This document shows, piece by piece, positions 1-5,710 of a stretch of DNA of 6,608 bases. A model generated the notes under the pieces. The model had not been told where the DNA came from. It worked only from the letters and a program-made list of their open reading frames with translations, and searched no databases. Location of the stretch: the NCBI GenBank assembly GCA_030596915.1, contig JAUVSX010000182.1, positions 1 through 6,608 on the forward strand, in the 5' to 3' direction. The first letter of the stretch is position 1. Each line of letters starts with the position of its first letter. This DNA comes from Chloroflexota bacterium (GTDB lineage: Bacteria; Chloroflexota; Anaerolineae; B4-G1). Position numbers and translations under genes: made by a program.

Positions 1-143
1 ACAAGGCGCACGATGATGCCAATGCGTGTCACGTTGGTGACTTGGTTCGGATTGTCGAATCTCGACCTCTCAGCCGTGAGAAGCGATGGGCGGTTGAGGA
101 GATCGTGCGGCGAAATCCCGCCCTGGCGGGGTTGGGAGTCTAG
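1..143 (+). CDS. rpsQ: 30S ribosomal protein S17, 3' end only
   Basis: The window opens inside this gene. The first whole codon is at position 3 and the frame runs 46 codons to a TAG at 141-143. The visible part is the C-terminal half of S17. It contains AHDDANACHVGDLVRIVES followed by RPLSREKRWAVEEIV, which match the family's conserved VGD-V-I-E-RPLSK-KRW core. S17 is a small OB-fold protein that binds 16S rRNA early in 30S assembly. The tail after the core (RRNPALAGLGV) is a few residues longer than in many S17 proteins and shows no recognisable motif. Only two bases separate the stop from rplN, and the rplN Shine-Dalgarno lies inside this gene's last codons, so translation of the pair is probably coupled. 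The missing N-terminus is due to the window edge, not truncation. Confidence 0.95.
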   Translation, partial: KAHDDANACHVGDLVRIVESRPLSREKRWAVEEIVRRNPALAGLGV

Positions 144-145
144 CC

Positions 146-517
146 ATGATCCAGCAAGAAAGCCGTATGCGGGTCGCTGACAACACGGGGGCGCGGGAGC
201 TTCTGGTTATCCGGGTTCTCGGTGGATCGAAGCGGCGCTATGGTGGTGTTGGGGATATCGTCGTGGGTACGGTGAAGCAGTCCACGCCCACGGCACAGGT
301 GAAGAAGAGCGATGTCGTGCGGGCCGTTATTGTGCGCACAGCGAAGGAGTATCGCCGCAAGGACGGTTCTACCATTCGCTTCGATGACAATGCCGCGGTG
401 ATCCTGGACGGCACTAGCTGGAATCCGAAGGGTACGCGAATCTTCGGGCCCGTGGCACGGGAGCTGCGGGAGAAGGGTTTTATGCGGATCGTTTCACTGG
501 CCCCCGAGGTACTGTAG
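146..517 (+). CDS. rplN: 50S ribosomal protein L14
   Basis: This encodes a complete L14 of 123 residues, the same length as the E. coli protein. L14 is a beta-barrel protein of the large subunit that lies at the interface with the 30S and contacts 23S rRNA and L19. Diagnostic stretches are MIQQESRMRVADNTGAREL at the N-terminus, VLGGSKRRYGGVGDIVVGTV near residues 25-44, and GTRIFGPVARELREKGFMRI followed by VSLAPEVL at the C-terminus. The ATG start follows the rpsQ stop by two bases and is preceded by GGGAG at 134-138, seven bases upstream, within rpsQ. The segment just before GTRIFG reads DGTSWNPK, a position that varies between phyla. Nothing is broken or missing. Confidence 0.98.
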   Translation: MIQQESRMRVADNTGARELLVIRVLGGSKRRYGGVGDIVVGTVKQSTPTAQVKKSDVVRAVIVRTAKEYRRKDGSTIRFDDNAAVILDGTSWNPKGTRIFGPVARELREKGFMRIVSLAPEVL

Positions 518-545
518 GGACCGGGAAGCGGCGGGAGTGTATTGA

Positions 546-872
546 ATGGCCAGCCGGATAAGGCAGGGCGATACGGTGGAGATCATCTCCGGTGATGATA
601 GGGGCCTGCGCGGTGCCGTGCAGTTGCTCGTTTCTCGGGGTGCGCGCGTGATCATCTCTGGTGCCAACATAGTCAAGAAGCATCAGCGTCCGGTTAGGGC
701 CGGACGGGGTCAGGTCCAGCCGGGTATCATCGAGCTTGAGGCGCCGGTACACATCTCGAACGTGATGTTGGTGTGTTCGAAATGTGACCGACCTTCGCGG
801 GTGCGGTTTGTGCGGAACGAGGACGGCCGCGCGGAGCGGGTGTGCAAGAGATGCGGCGAGGCGATTGACTAA
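546..872 (+). CDS. rplX: 50S ribosomal protein L24, zinc-ribbon (C+) form
   Basis: This encodes a complete L24 of 108 residues. L24 binds the 5' part of 23S rRNA and is one of the proteins that nucleates 50S assembly. The KOW motif lies near residues 5-31 (RQGDTVEIISGDDRGLRGAV), with the RNA-binding signature NIVKKHQRP at 41-49. The C-terminal half carries two cysteine pairs, Cys77-Cys80 (CSKC) and Cys100-Cys103 (CKRC), spaced as a zinc ribbon. Many L24 proteins, such as that of Bacillus, lack these cysteines, so this is the zinc-binding version. The KOW turn has Arg-Gly-Leu where Lys-Gly-Lys is more usual. The ATG start has GGGAG at 533-537, eight bases upstream, and the gene lies 28 bases after rplN. 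Confidence 0.97.
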   Translation: MASRIRQGDTVEIISGDDRGLRGAVQLLVSRGARVIISGANIVKKHQRPVRAGRGQVQPGIIELEAPVHISNVMLVCSKCDRPSRVRFVRNEDGRAERVCKRCGEAID

Positions 873-898
873 CTTGGGGATGGGGGGAAGGCACGAGG

Positions 899-1444
899 AT
901 GCAGCGGCTGCAAAGTTATCATCGTGAGCATGTGAGTCCCACAATGGTGAAGGACTTCGGGTACCAGAACATCATGCAGGTACCCACGGTTCGGAAGATA
1001 GTTGTCAACGTGGGGGTGGGCGAGGCGTTGGACGATGCCAAGGCACTCGATCATACGGTTCAGGACATAACCACGATTACCGGGCAGCGTCCGGTAGTCA
1101 CCCGAGCGAAGAAATCGATCGCGAACTTTCGGTTGCGCGAGGGACGCGCTGTCGGCGTGAAGGTAACGCTGCGGGGCGAGCGCATGTGGGCATTCCTCGA
1201 CCGGCTCGTCAATGTGGCGCTGCCTCGCCAGCGGGACTTTCGGGGCGTTCCCGATACCCTCGACGGGCACGGCAACTACACAGCAGGTTTGCGGGAACAA
1301 CTGGTGTTTCCTGAGATCAAGTATGATTCGATTGACAAGGTCCGCGGTTTCGAGGTGAGTATCGTCACCTCGGCTCAGACAGATGAACAGGGGCGTCGCT
1401 TGCTTGCGTTGCTGGGGATGCCCTTTCAGCGTCGGGGCTTGTAG
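899..1444 (+). CDS. rplE: 50S ribosomal protein L5
   Basis: This encodes a complete L5 of 181 residues, close to the usual 179-180. L5 binds 5S rRNA in the central protuberance together with L18 and contacts the P-site tRNA and 30S S13. Visible family blocks are the N-terminal QVPTVRKIVVNVGVGEA (27-43), TGQRPVVTRAKKSIANFRLR (61-80), and LPRQRDFRGV (109-118). These are followed by GHGNYTAGLREQLVFPEIKY (123-142) and the C-terminal LLALLGMPF (168-176). The TLDGHGN turn differs slightly from the common SFDGRGN. The ATG is preceded by a strong purine run, GGGGGGAAGG at 882-891, seven bases upstream. A short inverted repeat overlaps the start codon (see separate entry). In E. coli the start of rplE is the S8 operator of this operon; whether that applies here cannot be told by eye. 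Confidence 0.98.
   Translation: MQRLQSYHREHVSPTMVKDFGYQNIMQVPTVRKIVVNVGVGEALDDAKALDHTVQDITTITGQRPVVTRAKKSIANFRLREGRAVGVKVTLRGERMWAFLDRLVNVALPRQRDFRGVPDTLDGHGNYTAGLREQLVFPEIKYDSIDKVRGFEVSIVTSAQTDEQGRRLLALLGMPFQRRGL
900..912 (+). other. Short inverted repeat overlapping the rplE start codon
   Basis: TGCAG at 900-904 and CTGCA at 908-912 are perfectly complementary around a CGG loop at 905-907. The potential 5-bp hairpin takes in the last two bases of the rplE ATG. It sits at the position where the S8 protein represses the spc operon in E. coli. The stem is short, and I could not match it to the S8-binding helix of 16S rRNA, so a regulatory role is only a possibility. Confidence 0.3.
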
Positions 1445-1455
1445 CTCCTTATCTT

Positions 1456-1463
1456 GGGGGAAG
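1456..1463 (+). promoter_or_regulatory. Ribosome binding site that fixes the rpsZ start
   Basis: GGGGGAAG ends five bases before the ATG at 1469. It overlaps the alternative in-frame TTG at 1454, which has no purine-rich site of its own at a workable distance, so the ATG is the better start. Confidence 0.75.
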
Positions 1464-1468
1464 CGAGT

Positions 1469-1651
1469 ATGAGTAGGAAGTGCCTGCCAATTCGAGAGAC
1501 TAGGCGTAAGTACAAAGTGCAGATCCGCAATCGCTGCAAGCTGTGCGGTCGGCCTCGGGGCTACTACCGGCGGTTCCGGCTGTGCCGAATCTGCCTACGG
1601 GAATTGGCTCTGGAGGGGAAAATCCCCGGTCTGGTGAAGTCGAGTTGGTAG
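1469..1651 (+). CDS. rpsZ: 30S ribosomal protein S14, zinc-binding type Z
   Basis: This encodes a 60-residue S14 of the short zinc-binding type. The non-zinc form is about 90-100 residues. S14 assembles late into the 30S head near S3, S10 and S19. The zinc ligands are Cys23-Cys26 (CKLC) and Cys39-Cys42 (CRIC), within NRCKLCGRPRGYYRRFRLCR. The C-terminus LALEGKIPGLVKSSW is the family's usual end. An in-frame TTG at 1454 would add five residues, but the ATG at 1469 is preferred. GGGGGAAG at 1456-1463 lies five bases before the ATG, overlaps the TTG itself, and MSRK begins as other type Z proteins do. The gene lies 24 bases after rplE. The symbol rpsN is also used for it. Confidence 0.97.
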   Translation: MSRKCLPIRETRRKYKVQIRNRCKLCGRPRGYYRRFRLCRICLRELALEGKIPGLVKSSW

Positions 1652-1676
1652 CGAGAGAGAGACGAGGCTTGTTTCA

Positions 1677-2084
1677 ATGACGATGTCCGATCCCATAGCA
1701 GACATGCTGACACGAATCCGCAATGCCCTTATGGTGGGGCACCCGACGGTGAGCATTCCGTCCGCCAAGATCAAGGTGGCGATTGCCAAGATCCTTAAGG
1801 AGGAGGGGTTCATTGTGGGCTATCGCGTGACGAAAGACCGTCTCCGACCACAGTTACAGATCAAGCTGAAGTACGTGGGCGAGCGGAAGGAGCGCCATTC
1901 GGTCATCACGCAGCTGAAACGGGTGAGCAAGCCGGGGCGCCGGGTCTACTCGCGCGTCTCGGATATACCCTGGGTGCGGAGCGGTATGGGTATCACGATC
2001 GTAACCACGCCAAAGGGCGTGCTGACAGGGCAACAGGCTCGTCGCCTGGGTGTGGGCGGCGAGGTGCTGTGCTACGTGTGGTAG
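1677..2084 (+). CDS. rpsH: 30S ribosomal protein S8
   Basis: This encodes a complete S8 of 135 residues, near the usual 130-132. S8 is a primary 16S rRNA binder at helix 21, needed to organise the central domain of the 30S, and in E. coli it also represses this operon. The N-terminus MTMSDPIADMLTRIRNALMV is typical, as are the KPGRRVY block near 85-91 and the end GVGGEVLCYVW (125-135). The RNA-contacting stretch reads IVTTPKGVLT (108-117), where many S8 proteins have I-STSKG-MT. A second in-frame ATG at 1683 is possible, but GAGG at 1664-1667 lies nine bases from the ATG at 1677 and fifteen from the later one. The leader is an unusually regular purine run (GAGAGAGAGAC). Confidence 0.98.
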   Translation: MTMSDPIADMLTRIRNALMVGHPTVSIPSAKIKVAIAKILKEEGFIVGYRVTKDRLRPQLQIKLKYVGERKERHSVITQLKRVSKPGRRVYSRVSDIPWVRSGMGITIVTTPKGVLTGQQARRLGVGGEVLCYVW

Positions 2085-2093
2085 GTTGCTGAG

Positions 2094-2100
2094 GGAGGTG
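2094..2100 (+). promoter_or_regulatory. Strong ribosome binding site for the GTG start of rplF
   Basis: GGAGGTG is a near-perfect match to the anti-Shine-Dalgarno and ends four bases before the GTG at 2105. It supports a non-ATG start; no ATG in this frame lies near enough to give the conserved SRIG N-terminus. Confidence 0.8.
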
Positions 2101-2104
2101 GACG

Positions 2105-2653
2105 GTGTCACGGATTGGTCGCATGCCTATCTCGTTACCTGAAGCGGTTGTCGTCGACATTCAGGGCAGCCGCGTGGCGGTGCAGGGCCCGAGGGGCACA
2201 CTGTCGCGGGAGTTCCATCCCGAGATAACGATCGGGTTGGAGAGCGGGGAGCTGGTAGTCCGCCGTCCGACCGACCAGCGGCACCACCGGGCGCTGCACG
2301 GTCTGACGCGTGCACTGCTGAACAACATGGTGGTCGGGGTGACGGATGGCTTCAGCAAGAAGCTGGAGGTGCGGGGCGTCGGGTACCGGGTGAACCTTGA
2401 AGAGGACGGTAGTCTGCTCTTGAGTTTGGGTTTCTCTCATCCCGTGATCGTCGTGCCGCCTGACGGGATTACGTTTGTGGTGGACGGACGCACCAAGATC
2501 ATCACAGTGGTTGGGATCGACAAGCAACTGGTCGGGCAGGTCGCGGCCGAGGTGCGCAAGTGGCGGCCACCGGAGCCCTACAAGGGCAAGGGAATCCGCT
2601 ATCTCGGCGAGCATGTACGCCACAAGGCCGGTAAGGCGGGGAAGACCGTCTAA
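2105..2653 (+). CDS. rplF: 50S ribosomal protein L6
   Basis: This encodes a complete L6 of 182 residues, a little longer than the E. coli protein (177). L6 has two similar alpha/beta domains, here about residues 1-82 and 83-175. It binds 23S rRNA near the sarcin-ricin loop, at the landing site for elongation factors. Diagnostic stretches are SRIGRMPISLP at the N-terminus, LEVRGVGYRV (87-96), GIDKQLVGQVAAEVRKWRPP (137-156), and EPYKGKGIRYLGEHVRHKAG (157-176). VRHK replaces the more common VRRK. The start is a GTG supported by a very strong Shine-Dalgarno, GGAGGTG at 2094-2100, and the second codon gives the expected SRIG. It lies 20 bases after rpsH. Confidence 0.98.
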   Translation: MSRIGRMPISLPEAVVVDIQGSRVAVQGPRGTLSREFHPEITIGLESGELVVRRPTDQRHHRALHGLTRALLNNMVVGVTDGFSKKLEVRGVGYRVNLEEDGSLLLSLGFSHPVIVVPPDGITFVVDGRTKIITVVGIDKQLVGQVAAEVRKWRPPEPYKGKGIRYLGEHVRHKAGKAGKTV

Positions 2654-2656
2654 TCG

Positions 2657-2664
2657 ACGCGCGT
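2657..2664. repeat. 8-bp palindrome after the rplF stop codon
   Basis: ACGCGCGT begins four bases after the last base of the rplF stop codon, in the 38-base gap before rplR. It is a perfect palindrome with no spacer, so it cannot fold into a useful hairpin within one RNA molecule, and no T-run follows. Similar sites open the rplO-secY and map-rpmJ gaps. Function is unknown and chance is possible. Confidence 0.35.
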
Positions 2665-2691
2665 GCCCATATTGTGAACTGAGGTATAACA

Positions 2692-3057
2692 ATGCCGGAA
2701 ATCGATCGTCGCGCCGCCCGTCTAAAGCGACACAGGCGCGTACGAAAGCACGTGGTTGGTGTGCCAGAAAGACCACGTCTGACAGTATTTCGTAGCCTGA
2801 ACCACATATATGCCCAGGTCATCGACGACGAGAGTGGGCGCACCTTGGCCTGCGCCTCCACCATCGACCGCGAATTGCGGGACCAACTCGCCGGACTGGC
2901 GAAGACGGACCAGTCGCGTGCGGTTGGCAGGCTGCTGGCGGCGCGAGCGGTGGACCATGGCGTGCGGGAGGTCGTCTTCGATCGCGGTGGATACAAGTAT
3001 CACGGTCGAGTCAAGGCTCTGGCCGACGCGGCTCGCTCGGGTGGGCTCGTATTCTAG
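2692..3057 (+). CDS. rplR: 50S ribosomal protein L18
   Basis: This encodes a complete L18 of 121 residues, the usual length. L18 binds 5S rRNA with L5 in the central protuberance. The basic N-terminal tail (residues 1-22, rich in Arg, Lys and His) is the family's flexible RNA-binding arm. It is followed by GVPERPRLTVFRSLNHIYAQ (23-42), VIDDESGRTLACAST (43-57), and the end VVFDRGGYKYHGRVKALADA (94-113). All are conserved L18 blocks. The ATG has GAGG at 2681-2684, seven bases upstream. The preceding 38-base gap is one of the longer ones in the window and is AT-richer near the start codon, but no convincing promoter pair is visible in it. Confidence 0.98.
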   Translation: MPEIDRRAARLKRHRRVRKHVVGVPERPRLTVFRSLNHIYAQVIDDESGRTLACASTIDRELRDQLAGLAKTDQSRAVGRLLAARAVDHGVREVVFDRGGYKYHGRVKALADAARSGGLVF

Positions 3058-3074
3058 GACACAACGGAGGCGGG

Positions 3075-3608
3075 ATGGCCAGAAGAAGAGGCAGGAATTT
3101 CGGGTCACGGCAGGATGATCTGGACGAGCGAATCGTCGACATCACGCGAGTCGCTACGGTGGTTAAGGGCGGACGGCGCTTCGGTTTTCGCGTCGTAGCT
3201 GTAGTGGGTGACAATCAGGGCAAGATCGGGATGGGCGTGGGCAAAGCCCGAGGCGTGCCAGATGCCATCCGCAAGGCGACAGAGCGTGCTCGTCGTGACA
3301 TGCATACCGTAGCGATCGTCCAGTCGACGGTTCCCTACGAAGTCTTGGGGAGGTGTGGTGGCGCGCGGGTGATGATCAAGCCGGCCGCACCGGGGACGGG
3401 AGTGATTGCTGGTGGCGGTGTTCGCGCGGTCATGGAAGCTGCCGGAATCCGTAACGTACTCACGAAATCGCAGGGCAGCGCGAACGCTCTGAATGTGGTT
3501 CGGGCGACGATGGATGGGTTGTCGCAACTCCGACGCACCGAGGACGTGGCTCGCGAACGAGGCGTGCCTGAATTCAAGGTAATGCCGTTCTGGAGACGAG
3601 GTCGATGA
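3075..3608 (+). CDS. rpsE: 30S ribosomal protein S5
   Basis: This encodes a complete S5 of 177 residues, slightly longer than the E. coli protein (167). S5 sits at the mRNA entry side of the 30S, affects decoding accuracy, and holds the loop altered in classic spectinomycin-resistant mutants. That loop, VVKGGRRFGF (29-38), has the usual KGGR core. The double-stranded-RNA-binding-like N-terminal domain spans about 15-80 and the C-terminal domain about 85-155, including IKPAAPGTGVIAGGGVRAVM (101-120). Three normally rigid motifs differ: STVPYEV for TIPHEV (84-90), TKSQGSANALN for -KSLGS-NPIN (130-140), and RRFGF for RRFSF. GGAGG at 3066-3070 precedes the ATG by four bases. The stop overlaps the rpmD ATG in an ATGA junction. 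Confidence 0.98.
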   Translation: MARRRGRNFGSRQDDLDERIVDITRVATVVKGGRRFGFRVVAVVGDNQGKIGMGVGKARGVPDAIRKATERARRDMHTVAIVQSTVPYEVLGRCGGARVMIKPAAPGTGVIAGGGVRAVMEAAGIRNVLTKSQGSANALNVVRATMDGLSQLRRTEDVARERGVPEFKVMPFWRRGR

Positions 3609-3808
3609 GTGGTGCGGAAACGGAGCCGAGGATGCTACACATCACGCTGTCGAAGAGCCCAATAGGCTATTCGATTCGACAGAAGCGCACCGTTCGCGCC
3701 CTTGGCTTGCGGCGAATGAACCAGACTGTGGAGAAACGCGACACGGCAGTTATCCGTGGTATGATCGCCAAGGTGAGTCACCTTGTGGTGGTGAAGGAGG
3801 CCGGGTAG
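3605..3808 (+). CDS. rpmD: 50S ribosomal protein L30
   Basis: This encodes L30, a small large-subunit protein near the 5S region that many bacteria keep but some lineages lack. The core reads LHITLSKSPIGYSIRQKRTV then RALGLRRMNQTVEKRDTAVI then RGMIAKVSHLVVV, matching the family throughout. Two starts are possible. The ATG at 3605 overlaps the rpsE stop as ATGA and gives 67 residues, with a nine-residue acidic leader SGAETEPR before the fold. The ATG at 3632 gives 58 residues, nearer the usual 58-62, and has GGAG at 3622-3625 six bases upstream. The longer form is listed because ATGA coupling is common in such operons, but the shorter form is a serious alternative. Confidence 0.93.
   Translation: MSGAETEPRMLHITLSKSPIGYSIRQKRTVRALGLRRMNQTVEKRDTAVIRGMIAKVSHLVVVKEAG
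3622..3625 (+). promoter_or_regulatory. Possible internal ribosome binding site for a shorter rpmD
   Basis: GGAG lies six bases before an in-frame ATG at 3632. Use of that codon would give a 58-residue L30 beginning MLHITL, of normal family length. The upstream ATG at 3605 has GAGG at 3598-3601, only three bases away, and GGAG at 3592-3595, nine bases away. Confidence 0.4.
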
Positions 3809-3816
3809 CCGGCGGC

Positions 3817-3825
3817 AGGGGGTGA
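3817..3825 (+). promoter_or_regulatory. Ribosome binding site that fixes the rplO GTG start
   Basis: AGGGGGTGA matches the anti-Shine-Dalgarno with one mismatch and ends four bases before the GTG at 3830. The neighbouring TTG at 3827 is too close to be used with this site. Confidence 0.75.
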
Positions 3826-3829
3826 GTTG

Positions 3830-4309
3830 GTGAAACTGCATGATCTGAGACCTGCCCCAGGGGCGAAGAAGCGCCGCAAGCGTGTGGGGCGTGGCATCGC
3901 AGCCGGACAGGGTAAGACGGCCGGGCGCGGGACCAAGGGACAGAACGCGCGCAGTGGCGGGGGTGTGCGACCCTACTTCGAAGGTGGTCAGCTCCCGCTG
4001 GTGCGTAAGCTCCCGTATGTGCGCGGCGTGGGGTTCCGTGATCCGTGGCGGGTCCGGTTCACTCCAGTAAACCTGAACAGGCTTGGGTGCTTTGAGGCTG
4101 GGGCCGAGGTCACACCAGCATCGCTCGCCGAAGCAGGCATAATCAAGCGGGCGGACGAACTTGTGGCGATCCTGGGAAGCGGGGAACTGGATCATCCGCT
4201 GACGGTGAGGGCACATAGGTTCTCGGGCAGCGCACATGCCAAGATCGAGGCGGCTGGCGGGGTAGCTGAGGAGCTGCCGTGGCAGCGCGGCGGACGTCGG
4301 ACCCGCTAG
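3830..4309 (+). CDS. rplO: 50S ribosomal protein L15
   Basis: This encodes L15, a late-assembling 50S protein with a long basic N-terminal extension that threads into 23S rRNA. From the GTG at 3830 the protein is 159 residues and begins MKLHDLRPAPGAKKRRKRVG, the standard L15 opening. It continues with a Gly/Lys/Arg-rich arm through about residue 46 (GKTAGRGTKGQNARSGGGVR), then FEGGQLPLVRKLPYVRGVGF (50-69), and a globular C-terminal domain ending in SAHAKIEAAGG (134-144). A TTG at 3827 would add one residue. It is rejected because AGGGGGTGA at 3817-3825 sits four bases from the GTG but only one from the TTG. The C-terminal tail is basic (RGGRRTR). Confidence 0.97.
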   Translation: MKLHDLRPAPGAKKRRKRVGRGIAAGQGKTAGRGTKGQNARSGGGVRPYFEGGQLPLVRKLPYVRGVGFRDPWRVRFTPVNLNRLGCFEAGAEVTPASLAEAGIIKRADELVAILGSGELDHPLTVRAHRFSGSAHAKIEAAGGVAEELPWQRGGRRTR

Positions 4310-4312
4310 TGT

Positions 4313-4320
4313 CCGGCCGG
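4313..4320. repeat. 8-bp palindrome after the rplO stop codon
   Basis: CCGGCCGG begins four bases after the last base of the rplO stop codon, in the 45-base gap before secY, the longest gap in the window. It has no spacer and no following T-run, so it is not a factor-independent terminator. It resembles in position the palindromes after rplF and map. Confidence 0.35.
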
Positions 4321-4354
4321 TTGATCGTGGAGCGGGCGTCAGGGGGATGATGGG

Positions 4355-5695
4355 ATGATCCAGGCACTACGGAGCGCCGTGGCCTTGCCCGATCTTAGGC
4401 GCAAGATCCTGTACACGCTGCTGATTCTTGTGATGTACCGCGTGGCAGCTCACGTGCCGGTTCCTGGTGTCGATCAAGAAGCGCTGGCGGCGGTGTTGGA
4501 AGGTAGCGGGGGAGCCAGCCAACTCTTCAACCTGCTCAACATGTTCTCGGGCGGGGCAGTGGCCAACTTCTCTGTGATGGCCAATGGTGTCTATCCCTAC
4601 ATCACTGCCACGATTATCTTCCAGCTCCTGACGCCCATCATTCCGGGGCTGGATCGGCTGTCTCAGGAAGGGGAGGCGGGCCGACGCAAGCTCAACCAGT
4701 GGCAGTACTACATGACCATTCCGCTGGCGCTGCTCCAGTCCTACGGGCAGGTGCGGCTGGCCAGTTCGGGCGCCGCGGGTCAGCCCATCCTGCCCAATTT
4801 CGGGTTCGACTCACCGGAGAACACTCTGTCGACGATTGCGGTGCTGGCGTCGATGACGGCCGGCACGATGTTCGCCATATGGCTCGCCGAGTTGATCACC
4901 GAGCAAGGCATCGGCAACGGTCTGTCCCTGATCATCTTCAGCGGTATCGTGGCCAGCGTGCCCCAGAACATGCTGCGCATCTGGTTCGAGGCCCAGGGGA
5001 TCAGAGGTGGCGGCGTGGTGATGGGAATCCTCATGCTCGCAGTCTTTGTCGCAATCCTGGCTGTCACGATGTTCGTTATTGTGGTAATTCAGGAAGGAGA
5101 GAGGCGGATCCCAGTACAATATGGGAAGCGCGTCCGGGGTATCAAGATGTACCAGGGGGGGAGCACCTTTATTCCCTTGAAGGTGAATACGGCCGGTATG
5201 ATCCCTCTGATTTTCGCCCAGTCCTTCCTCACGTTCCCGGCGGTCATTGCTCAGTTTCTTGTCGGGGCCCAGAATCAGGCCGTATCCGACATCGCCCAAA
5301 CGGTCATGGAGTTCTTCAGTGGCCAGAGTCTCTGGTATGGTCTCCTGTTCTTTGTGGCCGTGGTCGGGTTTACCTATTTCTACACCGACGTCATGGTACA
5401 GCAGCAGGATCTTCCGGGCACGCTCCAGCGGCAGGGCGGCTTCATCCCCGGTATCCGCCCGGGCAAGCGGACGGCCGACTACATTAACTCGGTCTACCGA
5501 CGTATCACGCTCGCGGGCGCGCTCTTCCTGGGCGGGGTGGCAGTGCTGCCATATGTTGTAGATCTGGTCCTCCAGACGCGGGTGATGGTCATCACAGCCT
5601 CTGGTTTGCTCATCGTCGTGGGCGTAGTCATTGATACGATGCGTCAACTGGAGGCTCAGCTTCTGATGCGGCACTACGAGGGATTCATCAAGTAG
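4355..5695 (+). CDS. secY: Preprotein translocase subunit SecY
   Basis: This encodes a complete SecY of 446 residues, the usual length, an inner-membrane protein with about ten transmembrane helices. It forms the channel through which unfolded proteins cross or enter the membrane, with SecE, SecG and the motor SecA. Hydrophobic spans fall near residues 18-37, 75-95, 118-135, 158-180, 188-205, 219-245, 278-302, 327-346, 386-404 and 408-427. The plug region is SGGAVANFSVMANGVYPYIT (65-84). The cytosolic loop EGERRIPVQYGKRVRG (247-262) and the C5 loop QGGFIPGIRPGKRTADYINS (360-379), with its functionally key GIRPG arginine, are intact. AGGGGG at 4341-4346 lies eight bases before the ATG; nearby ATGs at 4347 and 4350 are out of frame. 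map follows after 15 bases, with no adk between. Confidence 0.98.
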   Translation: MIQALRSAVALPDLRRKILYTLLILVMYRVAAHVPVPGVDQEALAAVLEGSGGASQLFNLLNMFSGGAVANFSVMANGVYPYITATIIFQLLTPIIPGLDRLSQEGEAGRRKLNQWQYYMTIPLALLQSYGQVRLASSGAAGQPILPNFGFDSPENTLSTIAVLASMTAGTMFAIWLAELITEQGIGNGLSLIIFSGIVASVPQNMLRIWFEAQGIRGGGVVMGILMLAVFVAILAVTMFVIVVIQEGERRIPVQYGKRVRGIKMYQGGSTFIPLKVNTAGMIPLIFAQSFLTFPAVIAQFLVGAQNQAVSDIAQTVMEFFSGQSLWYGLLFFVAVVGFTYFYTDVMVQQQDLPGTLQRQGGFIPGIRPGKRTADYINSVYRRITLAGALFLGGVAVLPYVVDLVLQTRVMVITASGLLIVVGVVIDTMRQLEAQLLMRHYEGFIK

Positions 5696-5710
5696 GGAAG
5701 TCGAAGTTGC

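Noticed and set aside
1454..1468. Five-residue N-terminal extension of S14 from a TTG start
   Set aside because: The TTG overlaps the Shine-Dalgarno for the ATG at 1469, and the extension MGEAS is not seen in type Z S14 proteins.
1683..1685. Later ATG as the start of rpsH
   Set aside because: Its distance of fifteen bases from GAGG at 1664-1667 is too long, and MTMSDPIADML from the ATG at 1677 is a common S8 opening.
2665..2691. Possible promoter in the rplF-rplR gap (TATAAC at 2685-2690 in an AT-richer patch)
   Set aside because: No -35 element stands at a suitable distance, and a -10 ending one base before the ATG would leave no leader while the site overlaps the ribosome binding region.
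2135..2776. 213-codon open frame on the minus strand opposite rplF and rplR
   Set aside because: It spans two conserved genes and the gap between them, has no family resemblance and shows low-complexity His/Arg content typical of shadow frames.
4699..5487. 262-codon open frame on the plus strand in another frame of secY
   Set aside because: It is internal to secY, has Arg/His-rich composition without hydrophobic or domain structure, and lacks a convincing start site.
4811..5674. 287-codon open frame on the minus strand opposite secY
   Set aside because: It lies wholly antisense to an unmistakable SecY, its product is rich in His, Asp and Arg with no recognisable domain, and it fits a shadow frame produced by GC-rich codon bias.
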